From UBA970 sp049419605 (GTDB lineage: Bacteria; Bacillota_I; Bacilli_A; RFN20; CAG-826): DNA of 64,000 bases. The translations under genes and the position numbers were made by a program. Each line of letters starts with the position of its first letter. Within the stretch, counting starts at the first letter, position 1. The stretch is taken from positions 4,111 to 68,110 of the forward strand of contig JBMSKF010000004.1 in NCBI GenBank assembly GCA_049419605.1, in the 5' to 3' direction. The notes beneath the pieces are model-generated. The model saw only the letters and a program-made list of their open reading frames with translations, ran no database searches and was not told the DNA's origin. This document shows positions 7,628-16,600 of the stretch, one piece after another.

Positions 7628-9820
7628 ATGAATATTCAATCCCAACTTAACGACAAACAATGGCAAGCTGTCTCAACCCTTTCTCAGTATGTGCGAATCA
7701 TCGCTGGGGCGGGAAGTGGCAAGACAAGAGTCTTAACCTTTCGTATTGCACATTTAATTAACGAACATCATGTTTATCCGGAAAAAATTCTCGCCATTAC
7801 CTTTACGAATAAAGTAGCTAGAGAGATGCTTCAACGGACTTCTCAGTTAGTCCCTAATTTAGGCTCTCGCCTTAAAATCATGACTTACCATAGTTTTGCC
7901 GCACGATTTTTAAGAAGGGAAATTCATCATCTAGGTTATCCATCTGCATTTACCATACTTGATGACGATGACCAAGAAAAATTAGTCAAATCGATCGCAG
8001 AAGAAAAAGGCTTTCGTCGAGGTGATGAAATCGTTAAACAAGCCTTGAGGTATATCGCTGAACAAAAATCACAAGGATTGTTACCGAATCAAATTCGTAT
8101 TGAATACGAGCGATTTCCTACAGAAAAATTATGTCTCGCTTTCTATGAAAGTTATGAACAAAAAATGCGTGCGATGGCGAACTTAGATTTCGATGACTTG
8201 CTCATGAAGGCGATTGAAATATTAGAAAATTTTCCTGAAGTGAAAGTAAAGTGGCAAGGATACTTTTCTCATATTCTTGTCGATGAATTTCAAGACACCA
8301 ACGATGTTCAATATCATTTGTTGCGTTTATTAATGAATATCAACACCAACCTATATGTAGTTGGAGATCCAGACCAAACCATTTATTCTTGGCGAGGCGC
8401 TAATCCTAAAATTATTTTAGACTTAACCCAATCTTTTACGATTGAAACAATTATCCTTAACCAAAATTATCGATCTACAAAACCGATTCTAGATTTAGCG
8501 AATCGACTTATTGATCATAACCAACATCGTGTTAAAAAAGATTTATTTACTGAAATTCTAGAAGGAAAAGATGTTGTTTATCAACGATATTTTAATCGAG
8601 AAGAAGAAGCGCATTCAGTTGTTCAAGCGATTAAAAAACTCATTCAACAAGGACAAGAACCAAAACAAATTGCTATTTTATATCGAGCAAATTATTTAAC
8701 ACTCCCTTTTGAAAAAGCATTAACAAGAGAACAAATTTCGTTTCGAATTTTTGGTGGGATGCGTTTTTATCAACGCCAAGAAATTAAAGATGCGGTTGCC
8801 TATTTTAAGTTAACCATCAATCCTAAGGATGATTTATCGTTCGAACGAATTATCAATGTTCCCCGTCGTGGTATTGGTGAAGTTACATTTCAACAACTGA
8901 AAAATATCGCTAATCAACGAAACATTTCTCTTTATGAATCGGCAGAAGGGATTGATATGTTTGCCGAAGTTTCTTCTAAACTTAAAACACAATTGAAACC
9001 GATGATCAGTACGATTGATAAATATAAAGTTCGCTTGATGACAGATGGAATTGATCTTCGTTTTGAAGTTGAACAATATTTACACGAACTCGGTTATATA
9101 AAGAGTTTGCAAGAAAGTGATGAAGAAGATCGCCTTGAAAACATTTATACATTACTTGATGATTTAGAAGAATATTTAGAACGAAATGAAGAGACTACGT
9201 TTATCCAATACCTAGAAAATATCTCACTGATGTCGAGTCAAGACGAAATTCTAGAAGACAATTATGTTTCATTGATGACGGTGCACACTGCGAAAGGATT
9301 AGAATTTGACCACGTGTTTGTCATCGGTCTTAATGAAGGTGTATTTCCTTCCATCAGAACCCTCGATGATGATGCCTATCTTGGTTTAGAAGAGGAAAGA
9401 AGACTTTGTTATGTGGCTTTTACAAGAGCCAAACAAACTTTATCACTGAGTTGTGCAAGTGATTTTTCTTTTGTGATTGGTGGTAACTTAATTCCTTCAC
9501 GGTTTTTTAAAGAAGCTGGTTTGCTATTTAAAAATGCTTATCAAAACTCAGCTCAATCACAACCTCAAACGAATGGATTGGGCACTATGAATGTTTCGAA
9601 TCGATTAGGTTCTGTTCGCCAGCCGAGTGGTGACGTTTCTTCAACCCCCCCTCGCACGTTAATTCAATGGCAAGTGGGGGATGCATGTCTTCACGATAGC
9701 TTTGGTAAAGGGACTGTAACAGGTATTATTTCAAATGACATTATTGAAATTACCTTTGAAAATCCTAAACAAATTAAAAAACTTATCGCCCAACATCCTA
9801 AGTTAAACAAGGTAAAATAA
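7628..9820 (+). CDS. pcrA: ATP-dependent DNA helicase PcrA (UvrD/Rep family)
   Basis: A 730-residue SF1A 3'-5' helicase for repair, replication-fork maintenance and removal of RNA polymerase. Walker A AGAGSGKT (26-33), motif II DEFQDTN, motif III GDPDQTIYSWRGA, motif IV QNYRS, motif V TVHTAKGLEFDHVF and motif VI AFTRAKQTLSLS are intact. The extreme C-terminus (WQVGDACLHDSFGKGTVTGI) matches the Tudor-like RNA polymerase interaction domain of PcrA, which separates it from plain Rep. It lies directly upstream of ligA, as in many Firmicutes. A TAAAAT box lies at 7605-7610; no strong ribosome site is present. Confidence 0.93.
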   Translation: MNIQSQLNDKQWQAVSTLSQYVRIIAGAGSGKTRVLTFRIAHLINEHHVYPEKILAITFTNKVAREMLQRTSQLVPNLGSRLKIMTYHSFAARFLRREIHHLGYPSAFTILDDDDQEKLVKSIAEEKGFRRGDEIVKQALRYIAEQKSQGLLPNQIRIEYERFPTEKLCLAFYESYEQKMRAMANLDFDDLLMKAIEILENFPEVKVKWQGYFSHILVDEFQDTNDVQYHLLRLLMNINTNLYVVGDPDQTIYSWRGANPKIILDLTQSFTIETIILNQNYRSTKPILDLANRLIDHNQHRVKKDLFTEILEGKDVVYQRYFNREEEAHSVVQAIKKLIQQGQEPKQIAILYRANYLTLPFEKALTREQISFRIFGGMRFYQRQEIKDAVAYFKLTINPKDDLSFERIINVPRRGIGEVTFQQLKNIANQRNISLYESAEGIDMFAEVSSKLKTQLKPMISTIDKYKVRLMTDGIDLRFEVEQYLHELGYIKSLQESDEEDRLENIYTLLDDLEEYLERNEETTFIQYLENISLMSSQDEILEDNYVSLMTVHTAKGLEFDHVFVIGLNEGVFPSIRTLDDDAYLGLEEERRLCYVAFTRAKQTLSLSCASDFSFVIGGNLIPSRFFKEAGLLFKNAYQNSAQSQPQTNGLGTMNVSNRLGSVRQPSGDVSSTPPRTLIQWQVGDACLHDSFGKGTVTGIISNDIIEITFENPKQIKKLIAQHPKLNKVK

Positions 9821-9824
9821 ATTT

Positions 9825-11825
9825 ATGGATATCGCCAATCGTATTCAAACCTTAAGAGACTTACTCAATCGATATAATTATGAGTATTATGTTTTAAATC
9901 AATCGACAGTGGATGATGCCACTTATGATCAATTGATGAAAGAATTGATTGATTTAGAAAACAAAAACCCACTTTATTTTTCACCACACTCGCCATCCCA
10001 ACGCGTAGGTGGAACGGTTCAATCAAGTTTTAAAAAAATCAAACATAGCCGCATGATGTTGTCATTGGCCAATGCCTATGATCAAAATGATATTGAGTCT
10101 TTTGATCGCCGAATTCATGATTTATTGTCTATCAATGCCACTATTGAATATGTGTGCGAATTAAAAATTGACGGACTTGCCATTAGTCTTGAATATCGAA
10201 ATGGGGTATTAGCCTATGCAGCAACTCGAGGAGATGGTGAAGTTGGCGAAGATGTTACTGAAAACATTAAAACGATTAAATCCATACCTTTAACGATTTC
10301 TGATTTACGGACGATTGAAGTTCGTGGTGAAATATACATGAAAAGAAAAGTTTTTCATGCTTTGAATGATCAACGCCAAAAGAATGGTGAAGTGCTGCTT
10401 GCGAATCCTCGCAATGCTGCAGCAGGTTCCATTCGTCAATTAGATTCTAGTGTGACTGCAAGTCGACAATTAGATGCTTATTTGTATTACGTGGTCAACG
10501 CCAATGAATTAGGAATTCAATCTCATCAAGAATCGTTGAACTATTTATCTTCGCTTGGATTTAAGATTAATCCAGAAACAAAAACGGTCCAGGGAATTCA
10601 AGAAGTTTGGAATTTCATTCGCCAATATGAACCCAAACGAGCAGAATTAGATTATGACACCGATGGCATCGTCATTAAAGTAAATGCTTTAGCAGATCAT
10701 CCTAAGTTAGGTTACACTGCTAAGACACCACGGTGGGCAATTGCATATAAATACCCTCCTGAATTAGTGGAGACCACTTTAGAAGATGTAATTTTTACGG
10801 TAGGTAGAACTGGAAAAATTACTCCAAATGCTGTGTTAACACCGGTAAGAGTTTCCGGAAGTATGATTGCCAGGGCTACCCTGCATAATGAGGATTTTAT
10901 TCGCTTAAAAGATTTATATATTGGTGATCAAGTGTTGATTCGTAAAGCAGGTGAAGTGATACCTGAAGTTGTCCAAGTCATCAGTCATAAACGCTTAATG
11001 GATGCAAAAAAAGTAGAAATGATTCAGCATTGTCCAGCCTGTCAACAACCCCTAGTCAAAGTTGATGCGATGCATTATTGCCAGAATGCAGATTGTCCTG
11101 CAAGGCATATTGAATCGGTGATTCACTTTGCTTCCAAGACTGCGATGGACATTAAAGGACTGGGTGACAAAATCATTCAAGATTTATTTGAATTAGGTCT
11201 GATTCATTCGAGTGCAGATTTATATGATCTTAAAGAACACCGCCAAGCCTTATTACAAGTCGATGGTTATTCAGATAAATCCGTTGATCAAATCTTGGAT
11301 GCAATTGAAAACAGCAAACAACGAAGTTTAGAAAAATTAATAGTAGGTCTAGGTATTAAAGAAATTGGTGAAAAAACAGCAAAACAATTGGCAAAACGAT
11401 TTTTAACGTTACATGCATTATCACATGCCACCTACCAAGATTTGATTTCACTTGAAGACACGGGTCCAGTCGTTGCTCAAGCGATTCTAGATTATTTTCA
11501 AAAACCATCGCATCAAGCATTAATTGACAGATTTATCAAAGTTGGTGTCAACACACAATATTTAGGTCCAACTGCAAGTCAAACAAGTTTTTTTTCTGGG
11601 AAAACCGTTGTGATTACAGGTTCTTTTGGGCAACGTTCACGTGAATCTTTAACGCAAACTCTAGAAAATTTAGGAGCGAAAGTAACCAGTAGTGTTTCAA
11701 AAAATACCCATTACTTAATTCACGGCGCCGATGCTGGAAGTAAACTCATCAAAGCACAAAATCTTGGAGTTTCACTCATCGATGAAGCGACTTTACTCAG
11801 CATTTTTGCAGAGGAAAAGGTATAA
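9825..11825 (+). CDS. ligA: NAD-dependent DNA ligase LigA
   Basis: A 666-residue ligase that seals nicks using NAD+. The adenylation motif LKIDG puts the reactive lysine at residue 114. Following are the OB fold, a four-cysteine zinc finger (CPACQQPL...CQNADCPARH), the helix-hairpin-helix region and a C-terminal BRCT domain starting near SFFSGKTVVITGSFG. All expected domains are present at normal length. The ATG lies only four bases after the pcrA stop, without a Shine-Dalgarno; a TAAAAT box ends six bases before the ATG, so an additional leaderless transcript is possible. Confidence 0.97.
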   Translation: MDIANRIQTLRDLLNRYNYEYYVLNQSTVDDATYDQLMKELIDLENKNPLYFSPHSPSQRVGGTVQSSFKKIKHSRMMLSLANAYDQNDIESFDRRIHDLLSINATIEYVCELKIDGLAISLEYRNGVLAYAATRGDGEVGEDVTENIKTIKSIPLTISDLRTIEVRGEIYMKRKVFHALNDQRQKNGEVLLANPRNAAAGSIRQLDSSVTASRQLDAYLYYVVNANELGIQSHQESLNYLSSLGFKINPETKTVQGIQEVWNFIRQYEPKRAELDYDTDGIVIKVNALADHPKLGYTAKTPRWAIAYKYPPELVETTLEDVIFTVGRTGKITPNAVLTPVRVSGSMIARATLHNEDFIRLKDLYIGDQVLIRKAGEVIPEVVQVISHKRLMDAKKVEMIQHCPACQQPLVKVDAMHYCQNADCPARHIESVIHFASKTAMDIKGLGDKIIQDLFELGLIHSSADLYDLKEHRQALLQVDGYSDKSVDQILDAIENSKQRSLEKLIVGLGIKEIGEKTAKQLAKRFLTLHALSHATYQDLISLEDTGPVVAQAILDYFQKPSHQALIDRFIKVGVNTQYLGPTASQTSFFSGKTVVITGSFGQRSRESLTQTLENLGAKVTSSVSKNTHYLIHGADAGSKLIKAQNLGVSLIDEATLLSIFAEEKV

Positions 11826-11834
11826 TCAAATTCG

Positions 11835-12131
11835 ATGAAAAAAATTGATAAACCTTTGTTATTAGACGCAAGTACACGATTACTTTTTGTGATGACCGAT
11901 TCACAATATGACGTTTTAATCAATGAATTCGATATTTTATTAAAACAAATGGCGTTGATTGGAAAGATCCAAGGCGTCGATGAAATTGCACCGATGACTT
12001 TCCCTTTTGCTCAACAAACAAGTCTTCTTAGAGAAGATATTCCTGGACAAACTTTAACGCAAAATGAAGCGACACAAAATGCCGCTTTTGTCAGTGAAGG
12101 ACAAATGAAATTACCTAAGGTGGTTGGTTAA
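11835..12131 (+). CDS. gatC: Glutamyl-tRNA(Gln) amidotransferase subunit C
   Basis: A 98-residue protein in the canonical place before gatA. GatC wraps around the GatA-GatB interface. Family-like features are the central IQGVDEIAPMTFPFAQQTSLLREDIPG-type segment: a GVDEIAPMTFP strand followed by LREDIPG, matching the usual V-D-x-x-P-x-x-x-x-x-x-x-x-R-x-D motif. It ends at 12131 and gatA starts at the next base. A TATAAT box at 11821-11826 lies eight bases before the ATG, and no ribosome site is seen. Confidence 0.85.
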   Translation: MKKIDKPLLLDASTRLLFVMTDSQYDVLINEFDILLKQMALIGKIQGVDEIAPMTFPFAQQTSLLREDIPGQTLTQNEATQNAAFVSEGQMKLPKVVG

Positions 12132-13589
12132 ATGCATTGGTTAGATTACACAATCATCGAGATTCATCAAGCACTCGTAAATAAAGAAGTCACGCCCCTT
12201 CAATTGGTGGAGGAAGCATTAAAACGAGCAAAATTAGATGGTTGGAATACCTTTGAAAAAATAACGGAAGATTTAGCTATACAACAAGCGAAATCTTTAA
12301 CGATTCCAGAAGTTAACAATGTTTTCTGGGGCATTCCTTTTGTGATTAAAGATAATTTTTCTACAAAAGGAATAGAAACGACAGCAGGTAGTGACATCCT
12401 CAATGGTTATAAGCCTCTGTATGATGCAACGGTTTATCAAAAATTAAAGCAAGCGAAAGCAATTTTAATAGGCAAAACAACCCTCGATGAATTAGCGATG
12501 GGTGGAACAGGGATGACGGGTCATAAGGGATATCAATACAATCCTTACGATCCAAGTAAAACACGACAAATCGGTGGCAGTAGCTCCGGGTCTGCGGCTG
12601 CAGTTAGCAGTGGCATGGTTCCATTTTCACTCGGAAGTGATACTGGAGATTCTGTCCGTAAACCTGCAAGTTATGCTGGATTAGTTGGATTTAAACCAAC
12701 ATGGGGAAGAATTTCTCGGTTTGGCTTATTTCCTTTTGCTCCTTCTTTAGATCATGTGGCCTATTTTACTCGCTCGGTTGAAGACGCTAGTGTGTTAACT
12801 AATTTACTGAGTGGCGAAGATGCTCAAGATGCAACCAGTGCACCACAACCTCTTCCCACTTATCAATTTTCAGCATCGATTCAAGGGAAAAAAATTGCGG
12901 TGATTCAGGAAGTGATGGACTCCATCTCTAACCCAATTATCCTTGAACGTTTTCAACAATCCATTGTCGCTTTAAAAAAAGCTGGTGCTCAAGTGGATGT
13001 TGTTCATTATCCATTACCATTATTGCAAGCCATTTATCCTACTTACATGACGATATCTTGTGCTGAAGCAACGAGCAATAATGCTAATTTAGATGGTTTA
13101 AAATTTGGGCCTGGCTATCAAGGAAAAACTTATCAAGATGTGATGATGCAAGCGAGAACACAAGGTTTTTCTGAATTGATTAAACGTCGTTTCGTGATAG
13201 GTAGTTATGTCTTAATGAAAGAAAATCAGCAAGATCTTTTCTTACGAGCGCAACGCGTAAGACGAATGATGGTCGATGCGCTTCAAACCATTTATCAAAC
13301 TTATGATGTTATTTATTTACCTGCAGCACCCACGATTGCCCCTAAATTTACGGATTCAAGTGATAGACTTTCAAGTCAATATTTAATTGCAGATTCTCAC
13401 CTCGCATTAGGCAATTTTGCTGGATTACCTTCAGTAACAATTCCTTTAGGCTTTGAGCAAAACATGCCCTTTGGTGCCAATGTAATGGGACGCGCTTTTG
13501 AAGAAGCCACCACATTAGAAATCGCCTATGTGATTGAACAATTCACAGGGTTAAAAAACCTTTCCATCAACACGAGGAAATCTTCATGA
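12132..13589 (+). CDS. gatA: Glutamyl-tRNA(Gln) amidotransferase subunit A
   Basis: A 485-residue amidase-signature enzyme that releases ammonia from glutamine for transamidation of misacylated Glu-tRNA(Gln). By alignment from memory the Ser-cisSer-Lys triad is Lys73 (VIKDN), Ser150 (IGGSSSGSAAAV) and Ser174 (SDTGDSVRKPAS). Most bacteria have TGGSIRQPA at the nucleophile; the D and K seen here are the form I associate with Mollicutes, useful for placing the organism. It directly abuts gatC and overlaps gatB by four bases. Confidence 0.96.
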   Translation: MHWLDYTIIEIHQALVNKEVTPLQLVEEALKRAKLDGWNTFEKITEDLAIQQAKSLTIPEVNNVFWGIPFVIKDNFSTKGIETTAGSDILNGYKPLYDATVYQKLKQAKAILIGKTTLDELAMGGTGMTGHKGYQYNPYDPSKTRQIGGSSSGSAAAVSSGMVPFSLGSDTGDSVRKPASYAGLVGFKPTWGRISRFGLFPFAPSLDHVAYFTRSVEDASVLTNLLSGEDAQDATSAPQPLPTYQFSASIQGKKIAVIQEVMDSISNPIILERFQQSIVALKKAGAQVDVVHYPLPLLQAIYPTYMTISCAEATSNNANLDGLKFGPGYQGKTYQDVMMQARTQGFSELIKRRFVIGSYVLMKENQQDLFLRAQRVRRMMVDALQTIYQTYDVIYLPAAPTIAPKFTDSSDRLSSQYLIADSHLALGNFAGLPSVTIPLGFEQNMPFGANVMGRAFEEATTLEIAYVIEQFTGLKNLSINTRKSS

Positions 13590-15013
13590 ACGTTGAAGCA
13601 GTCATTGGTTTAGAAATCCATGTAGAAATGCAAACGAAAACCAAAATGTTTTCCCATGCTCCTGTCACCTATAAAGCCGAACCCAATACCGCGGTTGTTC
13701 CATTAGATTTAGGTCACCCAGGCACGATGCCAGTGGTCAATCGTCAAGCGATCATCAATGCCATACAAGTTTGTCACGCACTTCATTTAAATATTGACTC
13801 GCAATTATGGTTTGATAGAAAAAATTATTTTTATCCTGACTTACCTAAAGGGTATCAAATTACACAAAATGCTCGACCAATTGGATCTGATGGTTGGATT
13901 GAGGTCATGGTAGAAAACAAACCTTTTAAGATTCGCATCGAACGATTGCACGTTGAAGAAGATACGGCGATGCAGCACCATTACGAAGGATTTACTTTAG
14001 TTGACTACAATCGGGCTGGGATTCCATTGATGGAAATTGTCACTAAACCAGATATCCGCAATGGTGCCCAAGCGGCAGCATTTGTGGATGCAATTCGCCA
14101 AATCGTTTCTTTTTTAAAAGTCTCAAGTGGCAAAATGGAAGAAGGTTCTCTCCGTTGTGATGTCAACATTTCAGTACGTCCAGTTGGCACCGAAAAGTTT
14201 GGCACAAAAGTAGAAATTAAAAATTTAAATTCCATCGCGAACGTGCAAAGGGCAATTGATGTTGAAATGATTCGTCAAGAACGTTCCTTGATTGCAGGTA
14301 TTCCTGTTCAACAAGAAACAAGACGATATGATGAATTAAAAAAAGAAACGATGATGATGAGAAAAAAGACAGATGCGGTTGATTATAAATATTTTACCGA
14401 ACCTAATCTTGTTCCCATTCAACTCTCTAACGTCTTTATTGAACAAGCTATTTCCCAATCTTTACCCCTAGCATCGACGAAGCGAGCCCATTATCAATCT
14501 GTATTTGCCTTAAATGAATACGATGCCAATCAATTAACACAGGATGTGTATGTGTCTGAGTATTTTGATCAACTTACCACGTTTGGTAATCACTATAAAT
14601 TATTTGCCAATTGGTTGCTAGGAGACATCGCTTCTTATTTAAATAAACAAAATTTAAATATCATTGAATTCCCCCTAAAACCCCGTGAGATGGCGAGTTT
14701 AATTTCCATGATTGCTAAAGGTGATCTATCAAATAAACAAGCCAAAGAACTCTTTGAATTATTGGTCAAGCAACCGAGTGATCCTCGTCAACTTGCTGAA
14801 AAAATGAATATGCTACAAATTTCCGATGAACAATATATTACCCAACAAGTTGAAGAAGTGCTCAATGCCAATCCTCAATCCATTATTGACTTTCAACAAG
14901 GGAAAGACCGAGCTGTAGGTTTTTTAATTGGCCAAATCATGAAAAAAACAGGTGGAAAAGTGAATCCATCCTTGACCAATCAAATCTTGATGAAATTACT
15001 CAAAGCAAAATAA
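13586..15013 (+). CDS. gatB: Aspartyl/glutamyl-tRNA amidotransferase subunit B
   Basis: A 475-residue subunit that phosphorylates and amidates the tRNA-bound glutamate. The N-terminal VIGLEIHVEMQTKTKMFS signature, the YPDLPKGYQITQ loop, the LEE-type HVEEDTAMQ metal region and DYNRAGIPLMEIVTKPD are conserved. The C-terminal helical YqeY-like tail (QGKDRAVGFLIGQIMKKT) that binds the tRNA elbow is complete. It overlaps gatA by four bases and is followed by a strong terminator shared with the convergent degV gene. Confidence 0.96.
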   Translation: MNVEAVIGLEIHVEMQTKTKMFSHAPVTYKAEPNTAVVPLDLGHPGTMPVVNRQAIINAIQVCHALHLNIDSQLWFDRKNYFYPDLPKGYQITQNARPIGSDGWIEVMVENKPFKIRIERLHVEEDTAMQHHYEGFTLVDYNRAGIPLMEIVTKPDIRNGAQAAAFVDAIRQIVSFLKVSSGKMEEGSLRCDVNISVRPVGTEKFGTKVEIKNLNSIANVQRAIDVEMIRQERSLIAGIPVQQETRRYDELKKETMMMRKKTDAVDYKYFTEPNLVPIQLSNVFIEQAISQSLPLASTKRAHYQSVFALNEYDANQLTQDVYVSEYFDQLTTFGNHYKLFANWLLGDIASYLNKQNLNIIEFPLKPREMASLISMIAKGDLSNKQAKELFELLVKQPSDPRQLAEKMNMLQISDEQYITQQVEEVLNANPQSIIDFQQGKDRAVGFLIGQIMKKTGGKVNPSLTNQILMKLLKAK

Positions 15014-15039
15014 AAAGGACAGCAGGCTGTCCTTTTTTT
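15012..15039. terminator. Bidirectional terminator between gatB and degV
   Basis: An 11-bp stem AAAAAGGACAG (15012-15022) / CTGTCCTTTTT (15027-15037) with loop CAGG, then T to 15039. The A-tract on the left gives a U-tract on the minus strand, so it can serve both convergent operons. Confidence 0.9.
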
Positions 15040-15060
15040 GATTCTTTTTAAGAATTAATC

Positions 15061-15945
15061 TTATTCAACGTCTTTGGTTTTTCCCACAAACATGATGCCA
15101 ATGGTTCCTAATCCACCATGGGCAGCAATGACTGGACCCATTTGGGCATTGACTAGAGTTTTAATGCCCGGACGAATCTTCTTTAATTCTTCCGTTAAAA
15201 ACTTAGCATCTTCTTGGCAATCATTTTGAACAATAAACACAGTGTCATCTTGTTCAACATATTTCTTAAAGGTTTCCAATAAGAAGTTTAACGCGTTCTT
15301 ACGACCCCGAGCTTTAATCTTGGGAACGGGCACAATGCGACCTTCGGAATTGCACATTAAGATAGGCTTAATACCTAAGAAAGATCCTAAAGCAAATTTA
15401 GCAGCATTGATACGACCCCCACGATATAAGTGAGACAAGTCATCAAAGGCAACCACGGTGGTAACCTTATTACGAATTGCAGTTAAAGCTTTGACCGTTT
15501 CTTCTAAGGTCTTTTCTTCTTTTCTTAATAAGAGAGCTTTGTGAACAAGTAAACCTTCACCAGTCGACGCGTTGAGAGTATCGAACAATTCAATTTTTTG
15601 CTTTGGATACTTTTCTTTTAATTCCGTCATCGCTAGATTCATAGAATTAAAGGTTTGGGATAAGTTGCTTGAAATACTCATGAGCAAGACGTCTTTACCT
15701 GCCTTTAATAAAGGTTCGACTACATCCATGACTTCTTGTGGGGCGGGTTGCGACGTTTTGGGTTTCGCTTTGTTTCTCAAGAATTCATTAAACTGCGCAG
15801 ACGTGATTTCTCTTTCGTCTGGAAAATTACGATAGGTCTTATCGTCAATGGTGACGATCATGGGGACCACATTGAGTTCTAAACTTTGGACAACCTTGAG
15901 CGGTAAATCCATGCAAGAATCGGATACGACTGCAAACTTTGGCAT
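15061..15945 (-). CDS. DegV family fatty-acid-binding protein
   Basis: A 294-residue DegV-fold protein. Family features are the N-terminal FAVVSDSCMDLPLK, the NVVPMIVTIDDKTYRNF strand region, the SQPAPQEV motif that contacts the lipid carboxylate, and the central SSNLSQTFNS and TLNASTGEGLLV segments. Members bind a single fatty acid; FakB-type members present it to the FakA kinase for phospholipid synthesis, but no fakA is in this window, so a FakB role is only possible. A clear AAGGAG ribosome site precedes the ATG on the minus strand. It diverges from queT. Confidence 0.88.
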   Translation of the reverse strand: MPKFAVVSDSCMDLPLKVVQSLELNVVPMIVTIDDKTYRNFPDEREITSAQFNEFLRNKAKPKTSQPAPQEVMDVVEPLLKAGKDVLLMSISSNLSQTFNSMNLAMTELKEKYPKQKIELFDTLNASTGEGLLVHKALLLRKEEKTLEETVKALTAIRNKVTTVVAFDDLSHLYRGGRINAAKFALGSFLGIKPILMCNSEGRIVPVPKIKARGRKNALNFLLETFKKYVEQDDTVFIVQNDCQEDAKFLTEELKKIRPGIKTLVNAQMGPVIAAHGGLGTIGIMFVGKTKDVE

Positions 15946-15969
15946 ACATTCTCCTTGTTTTGGGGATTC

Positions 15970-16012
15970 CCAATTGTGTAACCTTGAACAATGAAAGAAG
16001 GTTATTAATTGG
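15970..16012. repeat. Two-part inverted repeat between degV and queT
   Basis: Outer arms CCAATT (15970-15975) and AATTGG (16007-16012) enclose inner arms TAACCTT (15979-15985) and AAGGTTA (15998-16004), with a 12-base centre. It lies 25-70 bases upstream of both divergent genes. It may be an operator or an RNA hairpin in the leader of either gene. No T-run follows, so a terminator is unlikely. Confidence 0.55.
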
Positions 16013-16084
16013 ATTTTATCATAAAAGGGATATATTTTTCCTTGAATAAAAATGTCTCGTGATATGATAATTGAGGTGAAAATG

Positions 16085-16600
16085 ATGAAAATTCAATGGA
16101 TGACTCGAAATGCATTGATTGCAAGTATTTATGTGGTTTTAACGTTAACTCCGCCATTGAATACCTTGAGTTTTTACGCAATTCAATTCCGGATTTCGGA
16201 AGCCTTGTTAATCTTCGTATGGTTTCGTAAGGAATATGCAGTAGGAATTTTAATTGGCACCTTTTTTGCTAACATGTTTGGACCATTAGGTGCAGGTTTT
16301 GCTTTTTTAGATGCAGTATTTGGGACACTGATGACTTTCATATCATTAATTATGATGATAAATATTCGATCAAAACGACTCGGATTATTGGCCCCGGTCG
16401 TATTCAACGGCATTTATTTATCTTTGTTTTTACCCTTTGCATTATCCCTTCCTTATACGTTTGAGATCATCATCACCACCTTTGCCACTGTAAGTTTAGG
16501 GGAAGCAGTCGTGGTTTATGGTCTTGGCTTACTGCTCACATGGTTGATAGAAAAGCAACCTTCATTAAAAAAATTAGTTCAAGGTCAAGTTCATGGATAA
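16085..16600 (+). CDS. queT: Queuosine precursor ECF transporter S component (QueT-like)
   Basis: A 171-residue membrane protein with about five to six helices. The segment ALIASIYVVLTLTPPLN followed by YAIQFRISEALLIFVWF matches the QueT family signature (x-IQFRxSEAL), and GTFFANMFGPLG matches its next helix. It is placed immediately before tgt and queA, the two late queuosine genes, supporting uptake of a deazapurine precursor. I chose ATG 16085: GAGGTG at 16073-16078 is six bases upstream, whereas an in-frame ATG at 16082 is too close. It overlaps tgt by eight bases. ECF energising genes are absent here. Confidence 0.85.
   Translation: MKIQWMTRNALIASIYVVLTLTPPLNTLSFYAIQFRISEALLIFVWFRKEYAVGILIGTFFANMFGPLGAGFAFLDAVFGTLMTFISLIMMINIRSKRLGLLAPVVFNGIYLSLFLPFALSLPYTFEIIITTFATVSLGEAVVVYGLGLLLTWLIEKQPSLKKLVQGQVHG

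Noticed and set aside
15946..16081. preQ1 riboswitch upstream of queT
   Set aside because: The compact preQ1-I pattern (a short stem with an A-rich tail pseudoknot) is not seen; only an unexplained inverted repeat is present.
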